This document shows, one piece after another, positions 38,811 to 46,913 of a DNA stretch of 51,375 bases. This stretch comes from Bacteroidales bacterium. GTDB lineage: Bacteria > Bacteroidota > Bacteroidia > Bacteroidales > WCHB1-69. Position numbers and translations under genes: made by a program. Every line of letters starts with the position of its first letter. The stretch's first letter is position 1. The stretch spans positions 1 to 51,375 of the forward strand of contig JAGCVQ010000053.1 of assembly GCA_017962275.1 (NCBI GenBank), read 5' to 3'. The notes beneath the pieces were generated by a model. That model was not told the origin of the DNA and did no database searches. It worked only from the letters and a program-made list of their open reading frames with translations.

Positions 38811-40136
38811 ATGGAAACATACCAACAAATTCTGGAAAACATCTTTTCCGCCTACCCGATGTACCATAAAGTCGGGTCTTCGGCGTATAAAGAGGGACTT
38901 GAAAATATCGAAGCGCTGCTCGACATCATCGGGAACCCGCAGCGGAAACTGCGCTGCGTGCATGTGGCCGGCACCAACGGAAAAGGCTCCGTGTCGTCGT
39001 TCCTTTCGTCTTATTTTCAAGAACTTGGCTACAAAACCGGACTCTTCACCTCGCCGCATCTCGTCGATTTCCGCGAGCGGATCCGCATCAACGGGGAGAT
39101 GATTCCCGTGCAGGATGTGCTGGATTTCTTCGAGAAATATCAGGAGAAGTTCGCGCATTTGGAGCCCTCGTTCTTTGAAATCACCACCGCGTTGGCCTTC
39201 CACTATTTCGCGGAACAGAAAGTCGATTTCGCCGTCATCGAGGTTGGTCTCGGCGGTCGTCTGGATTCCACCAACGTCATCACTCCCCTGCTCTCGGTCA
39301 TCACCAACATCTCCCTGGAACACACACAGTTACTCGGGGACACCATTGCGAAAATCGCCTACGAGAAGGCCGGCATCATCAAGGACCGAGTGCCCGTGGT
39401 CATCGGCGAATATCACCCCGAAAGCTTCCCCGTATTTGAAGATGTGGCGCACCAACATGACGCGCCGCTCTTCCCGGCAAATGTCAATTACGAATATTTC
39501 AACAACTGCGGCACTTTGAACATCTGCGACAAGGAGACGCACGAGAAGGTCTATTCGCTCTTCACCCCGTTCAAGGCCCACTATCAGGACAAGAACATCC
39601 TCACCTTCTACCAGGCCGCGAAAGTGCTGGAGTTCGTCCTCAACATCCAAGAGGATAAAATCGGGGCTGCCGTGCTGAACATGCAGGAAAACACCGGACT
39701 AACCGGTCGTTGGCAGCTGCTGTCCGAAAAGCCTCGCATTCTTTGTGATGTGGGCCACAACTACGCCTGCCTCAAACACTCCATGTTCAACATCTATGAG
39801 GAACGCCCCTCCTACGACAGCAAAATACACGTGGTGTTCGGCATGGTGAGCGACAAGGACATCGACCACATCCTGCCGCTGCTGCGCAAGGAGTTCACCT
39901 ATTACGTCTGCCGCGCCCATATCGAGCGGGCGATGGACCAGGAAAAACTCGCCGCGAAGATGAGGGAACAAGGGCTTACATGCGAAACTTATCCATCTGT
40001 GAAAGAAGCCGTTGAGGCGGCAAAGGCGGCGGCCAATCCCGAAGACCTTATCTTTATTACCGGGAGCTGCTTCGTGGTGGGAGAGGTATTAAGTGACAGC
40101 GCACTCTGGCGAGACGGAGATTCCGTTGCCTCCTAA
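38811..40136 (+). CDS. folC: Folylpolyglutamate / dihydrofolate synthase
   Basis: A 441-residue Mur-ligase-family enzyme that adds glutamate to folates. ATP-binding motif HVAGTNGKGSVSSFL (about residues 50-64), FTSPHLVDFRERIRING, the metal/substrate part EVGLGGRLDSTNVI, SLEHTQLLGDTIAKIAYEKAGIIK and the C-terminal DVGHNYACLKHSMF. Start at ATG 38811; the longer frame starts with TTG. It is separated from the TonB operon by an octamer array. Confidence 0.93.
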   Translation: METYQQILENIFSAYPMYHKVGSSAYKEGLENIEALLDIIGNPQRKLRCVHVAGTNGKGSVSSFLSSYFQELGYKTGLFTSPHLVDFRERIRINGEMIPVQDVLDFFEKYQEKFAHLEPSFFEITTALAFHYFAEQKVDFAVIEVGLGGRLDSTNVITPLLSVITNISLEHTQLLGDTIAKIAYEKAGIIKDRVPVVIGEYHPESFPVFEDVAHQHDAPLFPANVNYEYFNNCGTLNICDKETHEKVYSLFTPFKAHYQDKNILTFYQAAKVLEFVLNIQEDKIGAAVLNMQENTGLTGRWQLLSEKPRILCDVGHNYACLKHSMFNIYEERPSYDSKIHVVFGMVSDKDIDHILPLLRKEFTYYVCRAHIERAMDQEKLAAKMREQGLTCETYPSVKEAVEAAKAAANPEDLIFITGSCFVVGEVLSDSALWRDGDSVAS

Positions 40137-40169
40137 CGTCGGCAACAGAATGGTGGTGCACTAACGATA

Positions 40170-41678
40170 ATGACTACAAAACGAATAATACCAATCGTTA
40201 TTTTCCTGCTAATCACGGTTTTCGTGTTTGGACAGTCCCCTTTGGTTGTTTTCAACGAAAGCGATGTCGAGTTGCTGCGCGATGCGAAAGTCATCGGGCG
40301 GAAAAGCCAGACCTTGACATTGGATAACTATACAGAATCGGCGGAGAAAATCGTGCAATATCTTGAAAATCACGGGTATCCTTTCGCGTCCGTGAGCCTC
40401 GTCACCGAATGGGAAAATGACAGCACACCCCTCTACCGGATGAATATCGACCGCGGACGCTACACCCAAATCGACTCCATCGTGTTGAAAGGGAACCTCA
40501 AGTTGAGCCAGAGATACCTTTGGCCGTATTTGGGGCTGCGGCGGAAGGCACCCTATTCCGAGGAAACGGTGCGGGCGATTGCCGACAAACTCGCCGCCCT
40601 GCATTTCGCAAACGTCGTACAGGCACCGGGCGTCTCATTTGGGGAGGACAAGACCGTGCTGTACGTCTATTTGGACAAAAAGCAGGTCAACCGCTTCGAC
40701 GGCTATATCGGGTTCCAGCCCGTGAGCGAACTAACTGGCAAACTGGCTATTAACGGCGAGCTATCGCTGGATTTGCAGAACATCTTCCACATCGGGGAAG
40801 AGCTCTCTCTGAGGTGGCGCAGCAGCGAGCGGCACTCGCAATATCTGAACGTGGATGCGCAGTTCCCCTACCTCTTCCGCACCCGCTTCGGCCTTGACGG
40901 GCACTTCCGCCTCGACAAGCAGGACACCACCTACCTCACGCTGAACTACCATATCGGCATCCCGTACCATTTCTGGCCCGACAGCTACATCCGCCCCTAC
41001 ATCGACATCACGCAGTCGCAATTACTGAACAAAAGCAGCATGGCATCCACGCTCGACACCGCCTACATGGACTACCGCAACGTCCTCTACGGGCTGTCGT
41101 TCGTGCTCTCCAACATGGTCTTGAACCCACAATCGAAGTTCGGCTACTACCTTGCCGCCGATGCCGCGGCCGGACGCAGAACGCTGCTTCCGAGCCATAA
41201 CACCGATGAGTTCAGCGGGAGTAATCTGGTGAAAACCACCTACAGGATCTCGGGAGAGGCGATGGGCGTGATTCCACTGTACAATCACAGGTTCTATCTG
41301 ATACTGAAAACAAACACCGGCAGTCTGTTAGGCGGACCGCACTACCTGAACGAGATGTTCAAGATCGGCGGCGAAGGCCAGATCCGCGGCTTCACGGAGA
41401 ACGAACTTTTGGCGAGCACCTACCTGCTCTACTCAGCGGAATTGCGTTACCAGTTCGGGCGCAACAACGACGTACACCTCTTCTTTGACGGGGGAACATA
41501 CGAGCAACAGGGATACAACAGCTACATGTTCGACACGCCGTTCGGGTTCGGCGCGGGCGTCAACATCGGCGTGCGCAGCGGCACCTTCTACTTCGACTAT
41601 GCCCTGCCGAGACAAATGGGAAACAAAATCTCATTCAAGACCGGCAAAATACACTTCGGGGTACGCGTGAAGTTCTAA
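40170..41678 (+). CDS. Omp85-superfamily outer-membrane protein (BamA/TamA-like)
   Basis: A 502-residue protein with a signal peptide (MTTKRIIPIVIFLLITVFVFG, then Q). About residues 25-165 hold POTRA-like repeats (DNYTESAEKIVQYLENHGYP, RYTQIDSIVLKGNLKLSQ, YSEETVRAIADKLAAL). The C-terminal part is a beta-barrel with the L6 motif GGEGQIRGF and terminal strands ending in FGVRVKF. Members fold or export outer-membrane proteins. It is shorter than BamA (few POTRA repeats) and closer to TamA/accessory types. Its stop overlaps the convergent elongation factor gene. Confidence 0.85.
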   Translation: MTTKRIIPIVIFLLITVFVFGQSPLVVFNESDVELLRDAKVIGRKSQTLTLDNYTESAEKIVQYLENHGYPFASVSLVTEWENDSTPLYRMNIDRGRYTQIDSIVLKGNLKLSQRYLWPYLGLRRKAPYSEETVRAIADKLAALHFANVVQAPGVSFGEDKTVLYVYLDKKQVNRFDGYIGFQPVSELTGKLAINGELSLDLQNIFHIGEELSLRWRSSERHSQYLNVDAQFPYLFRTRFGLDGHFRLDKQDTTYLTLNYHIGIPYHFWPDSYIRPYIDITQSQLLNKSSMASTLDTAYMDYRNVLYGLSFVLSNMVLNPQSKFGYYLAADAAAGRRTLLPSHNTDEFSGSNLVKTTYRISGEAMGVIPLYNHRFYLILKTNTGSLLGGPHYLNEMFKIGGEGQIRGFTENELLASTYLLYSAELRYQFGRNNDVHLFFDGGTYEQQGYNSYMFDTPFGFGAGVNIGVRSGTFYFDYALPRQMGNKISFKTGKIHFGVRVKF

Positions 41679-42172
41679 AAGATTTCCAATATCTCCATAC
41701 CGACTTCGCCGGCGGGGGTTTTGAACGTAACGGTTTCTCCCACTTTCTTGTTCATCAGCACTTTACTCAGCGGCGAGAGAAACGAAATCTTGCCTTGCAT
41801 GATGTTGGCCTCATCCACGCCGACAATCTGATAAGAAGCAATCTGGTTGGTTTTCAGATTCTTGTATTTGATAGTGGCTCCGAAAGCCACATCGTTCTGC
41901 CGTTGCGGGTCATAATCAAGGACGCGGGCGGAATGGATACGCTCTTCCAGCAGGCGAAGTTTGCCTGTCAGGTAGTTGTTGTTGACGCGGGCATCGTTGT
42001 TGTCAACGCCCTCATACTGTTTGCGTTCGCTCAGAATCTCCTCGCGTTCAGCCTTCAGCGCCTCTAATCCGGCCGTAGTGACGAAATTCTCGACCCCAGC
42101 GGGCAGATAGGCGCGCGGCGTCAACATCGGGACCTCTTCCTGGTCGCCCTCTTTGACAAATCCTCTACTCAT
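41675..42172 (-). CDS. GreA/GreB-type transcription elongation factor
   Basis: A 165-residue protein: an N-terminal helical coiled-coil region (VTTAGLEALKAEREEILSER ... LTGKLRLLEERIHSA) and the C-terminal domain (VAFGATIKYKNLKTNQIASY, spanning residues 97-116, then FLSPLSKVLMNKKVGETVTF). Members rescue backtracked RNA polymerase. The N-terminal 30 residues are extra compared with GreA. It is convergent with the Omp85 gene, and the two stop codons overlap (41675-41678). The -7 element is at 42193-42201. Confidence 0.88.
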   Translation of the reverse strand: MSRGFVKEGDQEEVPMLTPRAYLPAGVENFVTTAGLEALKAEREEILSERKQYEGVDNNDARVNNNYLTGKLRLLEERIHSARVLDYDPQRQNDVAFGATIKYKNLKTNQIASYQIVGVDEANIMQGKISFLSPLSKVLMNKKVGETVTFKTPAGEVGMEILEIF

Positions 42173-42192
42173 AATCAGCGGTTTTTAAGGAT

Positions 42193-42201
42193 GCAAAGGT
42201 A
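42193..42201 (-). promoter_or_regulatory. -7 element for the Gre-like gene
   Basis: The minus strand reads TACCTTTGC, 20 bases before the ATG. Confidence 0.6.
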
Positions 42202-42233
42202 CATTTTTTTCTTTTATCTATTCGTAATTTATG

Positions 42234-42242
42234 TACTTTTGC
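42234..42242 (+). promoter_or_regulatory. -7 element for the repeat-tailed envelope gene
   Basis: Reads TACTTTTGC, 14 bases before ATG 42257. It is divergent from the Gre-like promoter. Confidence 0.65.
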
Positions 42243-42256
42243 CGCCGAATCACCAA

Positions 42257-43828
42257 ATGACGACGTTTATGACGAAACATATGAACATGAAGGATTTGAG
42301 CCTCATCCTGACGATGACGGCAGCTATATTGATTGGCGGTATCGGCGGGGCTTTTGCCCAAAAAGGGAAAAAAGCCAATCAGGTGCCGTACTACAAGACC
42401 ATCCCCTCGGCATCCTTCCTGACCATCAATGCCGAATACCTCGGCGGCTACCGGCCCGACCCATACTTCAGCTCGCAGGTACCCGCCTTCGGTTTCAAGG
42501 CCGGCACCATGCGCAATGTGGGCTGGTTCGTGGGCGCCATGAGCAATTTCAACTTCAAGGGCACGTTTGTGACCTGCGATCCGAGCGAGATCTGCGAGGA
42601 TGTCACCAGCAGTTCTTACTTCGAGGCCCTTGTCGGCATCACCCTGCGCTACTGGCACCCGCTGTCATTCCATTTCGGACTCGGCTATAATTACCGTTCT
42701 TTCAACAACCAGACCATTTACGGACAGTGGGCGCACATACCCAACCACACTGCACAGGGGCCCATGGCCACCGCTGGCTTCATGTTCCACCTCGGAGGAT
42801 TCGTTGTCTCGGCGGAAGCGATGACCGGCTACAATGTGCAAGGCTTACGTAACGCCCAATACAAGGTGGACAAGACTCGACTCAACTTCGGCGGGAAAGT
42901 GGGTCTCGGTGTCTGTATCCCTTACAAATATCGCAGCGATTTCACCCCGCGCAACCAGCGGGCGGATGTCACCCCGGTGCCTTACGCGGCTCCCGCTCCG
43001 ACAACAGCCCCTGTAACCGTTCCGGTCTCCGTGGAACAACCTGTCCAACCCGTGACCTCCAAAGTTAAGACAACGCAAACCGTTCCCGTTCAGGCAACGA
43101 CTGTCATGGCAGAGCCGGCTCCTGTTGTTGAAAAAGCTGCCGTTCTGACCGTCACTACCCTTCCCGTCACCCAGCTCAATCCCGGTTGGATCACCGTCAG
43201 TGGCGAGGCGACCGGCGACGGTATCGAACCTGTGATTGAACGTGGTATCTGTTGGGGTACCACCCCCTACCCGACCCTGACGGGCGCACACACTTCCGAT
43301 GGCTACGGCGACGGTTTCTTCACCACGGTCATTCCCGACCTGCAACCCGGCACCCTCTATTACTTCCGCGCCTACGCAGGCACCCGCGCAGGGGTACGCT
43401 ACGGGAACACGGTCTCCGTCACCGTCCCCAACCTTCCGAAACAGTCTGCCACGTCTCAACCGCCCGTGACCCCGCCCGCACCGATGGTTCCGCAACCCCA
43501 GATGGCTCCGCAGCCTCAGACGACCCCTCAACCCCAGCCGGTTCCGCAACCTCAGATGGTTCCGCAGCCTCAGACGACCCCTCAACCCCAGGTGGCTCCG
43601 CAGCCCCAGATGGCTCCGCAACCCCAGACGACCCCTCAACCTCAGATGGCTCCGCAGCCTCAGCCGGTTCAGCAACCCCAGATGGATCAGCAACCCCAGA
43701 TGGATCAGCAACCCCAGATGGATCAACAACCCCAGATGGATCAGCAGCCCCAGGTGGTTCCGCAACTCCAGATGGATCAGCAGCCCCAAATTGAACCAGA
43801 ATCGAACACGACCGACGGACAACAATAG
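42257..43828 (+). CDS. Envelope protein with FN3-like domain and Pro/Gln repeat tail
   Basis: A 523-residue protein of unknown function. The start at 42257 follows the promoter; a signal peptide begins at the Met at 42287 (MKDLSLILTMTAAILIGGIG). The first 210 residues look like an outer-membrane-protein-type beta domain (AEYLGGYRPDPYFSSQVPAF, LGYNYRSF). About residues 310-400 hold a fibronectin-like segment (IERGICWGTTPYPTL ... GTLYYFRAYAGTRAGVRYGN). About 43480-43797 encodes imperfect six-residue repeats (P-Q-M-A-P-Q, P-Q-M-D-Q-Q and similar). The role is unknown; the repeats may span the peptidoglycan or act as a sticky linker. Confidence 0.72.
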   Translation: MTTFMTKHMNMKDLSLILTMTAAILIGGIGGAFAQKGKKANQVPYYKTIPSASFLTINAEYLGGYRPDPYFSSQVPAFGFKAGTMRNVGWFVGAMSNFNFKGTFVTCDPSEICEDVTSSSYFEALVGITLRYWHPLSFHFGLGYNYRSFNNQTIYGQWAHIPNHTAQGPMATAGFMFHLGGFVVSAEAMTGYNVQGLRNAQYKVDKTRLNFGGKVGLGVCIPYKYRSDFTPRNQRADVTPVPYAAPAPTTAPVTVPVSVEQPVQPVTSKVKTTQTVPVQATTVMAEPAPVVEKAAVLTVTTLPVTQLNPGWITVSGEATGDGIEPVIERGICWGTTPYPTLTGAHTSDGYGDGFFTTVIPDLQPGTLYYFRAYAGTRAGVRYGNTVSVTVPNLPKQSATSQPPVTPPAPMVPQPQMAPQPQTTPQPQPVPQPQMVPQPQTTPQPQVAPQPQMAPQPQTTPQPQMAPQPQPVQQPQMDQQPQMDQQPQMDQQPQMDQQPQVVPQLQMDQQPQIEPESNTTDGQQ

Positions 43829-43861
43829 TCCGATGTTCACAAATACTTGACATTTCATAAA

Positions 43862-45472
43862 ATGACGAAGCACTTATTTGCTCATTATAACGAGATTTTC
43901 CCGAAATTCTGGGACGAACCCGCGCTGACCGACTACAACGGCACCGACAGTTACACGTTCCGGGAAGTCGCGGAAGAGGTAGCCCGATTACGAAACTATT
44001 TTCAGGATATGGGCATCCGGCAGGGCGACAAAATCGCGCTTTGCGGCCGCAACTGCGCCAAATGGGCCATCTCCTATTTGGCCATTGCCTCCTACGGCGC
44101 TGTCATTGTCTCCGTGCTGCACGAATTTTCCGGAGAGGACATCGAGGCGCTGATCAACCATTCCGAGGCGCGCATGCTCATCGTGGGTCCTTACGTCTGG
44201 AAGAACATGACCGCCGAACACATGCCCGGATTGGAGGCTATCGTATCGCTCACCGACTTCTCCCTCATCGCCACGAAGCGCGAGGGCGTGGAAATCTCCC
44301 GCGAGCCCATAACCGTTCCGAGAAACAACCACATCTTCACGGTGCGAGACATCGATGACCTGTTGCTCATCAATTATACATCCGGTTCCACGGGCGACCC
44401 GAAAGGGGTGATGCTGTCTTACAGAAGTCTCTCCTCCAACATCGAAACGGGTCTGCAATTCCTGCCCCCGGGAGGGCGTCAGAACGTGGTCTCCATGCTG
44501 CCGTTGGCGCACATGTACGGACAGTTGGCCGAATTTCTCTATCCGTTGGCCGATGGTTGCCACATCCATTTTCTGACTAAATCGCCCACCCCGACCCTGC
44601 TGATGAAGGCTTTCGCGGATGTGAAACCCTACATTATCGTCACCGTGCCACTCGTGATTGAAAAAATCTGCAAGCGCGCCGTGATGCCTGCGCTCGAAAA
44701 GCCCGCTGTGCAACGGTTGCTCAAATACCCTGTACTGCGCAAGTTCGTGGTCAACACCATCCACAAAAAACTGATGAAAGCCTTCGGCGGACAACTCAAA
44801 TACTTTATCGTGGGCGGTGCGGCCATAAATCCTGATGTGGAGAAGCTGCTGCTGGAGGTCAAATTCCCGCTCATTGTAGGTTACGGCATGACGGAATGCG
44901 GTCCGCTCATCGGCGGCTGCTACGTCCACGAGTTCGTGCCCCGTTCCGCCGGACACATCCTCCCTCGCAACGAGATCCGCATCGATTCCAAAGACCCCTA
45001 CAATGAGGTCGGCGAAATCCTCGTGCGCGGCGAACACGTCATGTTGGGCTACTACAAAAACGACGAGGCCACCCGCGCCACCTTCACCGACGACGGCTGG
45101 ATGCGCACCGGCGACCTCGGCCTCATCGACAAAAAAAACAACATCTTCATCAAAGGCCGCAACAAGACCATGATTCTCGGCGCATCCGGACAGAACATCT
45201 ACCCCGAGGAGATCGAAGGCAAGCTCAACGACATGGAAGGCGTGGTGGAATCTGTGGTGGTGGAACGCGAGGGCAAGCTCATCGCGCTCGTCTTCCCCGA
45301 CTACGAAGGCGAACTCCGTTTCCGCCAGACCATTCCCGAACTGATGAAGGAAAACCTCCGCAAACTCAATGAGAAGCTTCCCAAATACGCCCAAATCTTC
45401 AATATCGAGCTGAAAGAAGACGAGTTCGAGAAGACTCCGAAAAGGTCGATCAAGCGGTTCCTGTATAAGTAG
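43862..45472 (+). CDS. AMP-forming acyl-CoA ligase
   Basis: A 536-residue adenylate-forming enzyme. Adenylation core motifs: INYTSGSTGDPKGVMLSYRS (P-loop, spanning about residues 170-189), GYGMTECGPLIGG, MLGYYKND and the hinge region WMRTGDLGLIDKKNNIFIKG. The C-terminal Lys region is EFEKTPKRSIKRFLYK. Members activate fatty or aromatic acids with ATP and CoA. The substrate is not deducible. Start at ATG 43862 (the longer frame uses TTG). An octamer array starts at the base after the stop. Confidence 0.88.
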   Translation: MTKHLFAHYNEIFPKFWDEPALTDYNGTDSYTFREVAEEVARLRNYFQDMGIRQGDKIALCGRNCAKWAISYLAIASYGAVIVSVLHEFSGEDIEALINHSEARMLIVGPYVWKNMTAEHMPGLEAIVSLTDFSLIATKREGVEISREPITVPRNNHIFTVRDIDDLLLINYTSGSTGDPKGVMLSYRSLSSNIETGLQFLPPGGRQNVVSMLPLAHMYGQLAEFLYPLADGCHIHFLTKSPTPTLLMKAFADVKPYIIVTVPLVIEKICKRAVMPALEKPAVQRLLKYPVLRKFVVNTIHKKLMKAFGGQLKYFIVGGAAINPDVEKLLLEVKFPLIVGYGMTECGPLIGGCYVHEFVPRSAGHILPRNEIRIDSKDPYNEVGEILVRGEHVMLGYYKNDEATRATFTDDGWMRTGDLGLIDKKNNIFIKGRNKTMILGASGQNIYPEEIEGKLNDMEGVVESVVVEREGKLIALVFPDYEGELRFRQTIPELMKENLRKLNEKLPKYAQIFNIELKEDEFEKTPKRSIKRFLYK

Positions 45473-45520
45473 GGTTAGAGGGTTACACGGTTACACGGTT
45501 ATAGGGTTACACGGTTATAA
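45473..45520. repeat. 8-bp tandem array (GGTTACAC family), 6 units
   Basis: GGTTAGAG, GGTTACAC, GGTTACAC, GGTTATAG, GGTTACAC, GGTTATAA, beginning at the base directly after the ligase stop codon and ending 7 bases before the next ATG. Confidence 0.93.
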
Positions 45521-45527
45521 GATTACT

Positions 45528-45977
45528 ATGAACAAGACAGAACAATACGAATCCCTCCTCCCGCAAGTGAAAGCGGTGATGGACAGCAGTGTGGATGTCA
45601 TCGCGAACATGGCGAACATGGCTGCGATGTTGCACGAAACTTTCGGATTCTGGTGGACCGGTTTCTACAGAGTCATCGGCAACGAACTGGTTCTCGGTCC
45701 CTTCCAAGGTCCGCTCGCGTGCACGCGCATCGCCTACGGGCGCGGGGTTTGCGGCACCGCATGGAAGGAACGCCGCACCGTGGTGGTACCAGACGTGGAG
45801 GAATTCCCCGGACACATCGCCTGCTCCTCCGCCTCCCGCAGCGAAATCGTCGTACCCGTCTTCCAAAACGGCGAAATCACCGCCGTACTCGACATCGACA
45901 GCGACAAAACAGGGACATTCGATGCTACCGATGCCACCCACCTTGAACAGTTAGTGCGGATGCTGTATGATTTTTGA
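45528..45977 (+). CDS. msrC: Free methionine-(R)-sulfoxide reductase (GAF domain)
   Basis: A 149-residue single GAF-domain protein reducing free methionine-R-sulfoxide. The fold-defining stretches are FWWTGFYRVIGNELVLGPFQ, ACTRIAYGRGVCGTAWKE and PGHIACSSASRSEIVVPVFQ, with three Cys matching the catalytic and resolving residues of the family. A conserved end, AVLDIDSDKTGTFD, closes the GAF domain. The stop codon sits at the start of a GACGTGT heptamer array. Confidence 0.9.
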   Translation: MNKTEQYESLLPQVKAVMDSSVDVIANMANMAAMLHETFGFWWTGFYRVIGNELVLGPFQGPLACTRIAYGRGVCGTAWKERRTVVVPDVEEFPGHIACSSASRSEIVVPVFQNGEITAVLDIDSDKTGTFDATDATHLEQLVRMLYDF

Positions 45978-46045
45978 CGTGTGACGTGTGATGTATGATG
46001 TATGACGTGTGACGTGTGATTTATGACTTATGACTTTTGATTTAT
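45976..46045. repeat. 7-bp tandem array (GACGTGT/GATTTAT), 10 units
   Basis: GACGTGT x2, GATGTAT x2, GACGTGT x2, GATTTAT, GACTTAT, GACTTTT, GATTTAT in unbroken phase. Its first two bases are the last two of the msrC stop codon. Same GACGTNN family as the left arm at 14567. Confidence 0.93.
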
Positions 46046-46062
46046 TGTATCTTGTGCTTTTC

Positions 46063-46090
46063 ACAAATCACAAATCACAAATCACAAAAT
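46063..46090. repeat. 7-bp tandem array (ACAAATC), 4 units
   Basis: ACAAATC x3, ACAAAAT. It complements the GATTTAT-type units at 46018-46045, so the two arrays form an inverted pair. It ends 24 bases before the rplY -7 element. Confidence 0.85.
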
Positions 46091-46114
46091 CGCCGAGTCT
46101 GTCAAAAAATTTTG

Positions 46115-46123
46115 TACTTTTGC
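46115..46123 (+). promoter_or_regulatory. -7 element for rplY
   Basis: Reads TACTTTTGC, 38 bases before the ATG at 46162. Confidence 0.7.
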
Positions 46124-46161
46124 CGCCGATTTTAAAAACACCTAATTAATTAAATAACAGT

Positions 46162-46749
46162 ATGAAATCAGTATCTATTAGCGGTTCTCTGAGAGAGAAC
46201 GTAGGGAAAAAAGATGCAAAAGCCCAACGCAATCAGGGCATGATTCCGTGCGTGATTTACGGCGGAAAGGATCAGAAAATGTTCGTGGTTGACGAGCGTC
46301 AATTCAAAGACCTGCTCTACTCACCCGAGGTGAGATATGCAGAAGTGAACATCAACGGCGACGTCCGTAAGGCCATCGTTCAAGAGACTCAGTTCCACGC
46401 CATCACCGACAGACTGCTGCATGTCGATTTCCTGGAAGTCGTGGACGGCAAGCCCATCACCATCGAAATCCCCTTCAAAGTGAAAGGCACCTCCCCCGGC
46501 GTCCTGAAGGGCGGTCTGCTCAAAAAGCGCGTGCGTAAGATCAAAGTCCGCGGCCTTCTGGAGAACATTCCCGAGGAAATCACCGCCGACATCTCCAACC
46601 TCGAAATCAACGACGTGACCAAGATCAGCGACATCCACCTCGACAGCCTCGAGATTGTGGACAACCCCAACAAGGTGGTCATCGCCGTCGTCCCGACCCG
46701 TGGTTCCGCTGCTGCCGCCACCGAGGAAACCACCGAGGAAGAGGCATAA
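46162..46749 (+). CDS. rplY: 50S ribosomal protein L25 (general stress protein Ctc type)
   Basis: A 195-residue long-form L25, binding 5S rRNA. The N-terminal L25 domain has SVSISGSLRENVGKKDAKAQ and GMIPCVIYGGKDQKMFVV, then ETQFHAITDRLLHVDFLEV. The C-terminal TL5 domain (about residues 95-180) has LLENIPEEITADISNLEIND. The acidic tail (ATEETTEEEA) is normal for this phylum. It is followed by a strong terminator. Confidence 0.95.
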   Translation: MKSVSISGSLRENVGKKDAKAQRNQGMIPCVIYGGKDQKMFVVDERQFKDLLYSPEVRYAEVNINGDVRKAIVQETQFHAITDRLLHVDFLEVVDGKPITIEIPFKVKGTSPGVLKGGLLKKRVRKIKVRGLLENIPEEITADISNLEINDVTKISDIHLDSLEIVDNPNKVVIAVVPTRGSAAAATEETTEEEA

Positions 46750-46771
46750 TAGAGAATCATTTCCAAAACAT

Positions 46772-46803
46772 AAAAATCCGGCCCGTTTCGAGCCGGATTT
46801 TTT
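46772..46803 (+). terminator. Rho-independent terminator of rplY
   Basis: Stem AAATCCGGC (46774-46782) / GCCGGATTT (46792-46800), loop CCGTTTCGA, followed by a T run; an A run on the left makes it potentially bidirectional. Confidence 0.88.
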
Positions 46804-46810
46804 GTTAACG

Positions 46811-46839
46811 GAAAGAGGCCTCGCAAAGAGGCCTCTTTC
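46811..46839. terminator. Second hairpin between convergent genes
   Basis: Perfect 12-bp arms GAAAGAGGCCTC (46811-46822) and GAGGCCTCTTTC (46828-46839) around GCAAA. It could back up termination of rplY or terminate the leftward ligase gene. Confidence 0.6.
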
Positions 46840-46913
46840 TCACATAACACAACACATGAAAAAAAACAGATCTTGTCTTGGGGAAAGACTCAAACGACCT
46901 GTTTGTCGTACGG

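Noticed and set aside
42845-43873. Minus-strand 342-codon frame with Leu/Arg/His repeats
   Set aside because: It is the complement of the Pro/Gln coding repeat; its repetition follows from the real gene's repeat.
43988-45394. Antisense 468-codon frame under the acyl-CoA ligase gene
   Set aside because: The opposite strand encodes a complete adenylate-forming enzyme; this frame has no family features.
46840-46913. Possible small gene between rplY and the long-chain ligase
   Set aside because: No frame with a start and sensible length survives; the region holds terminators only.
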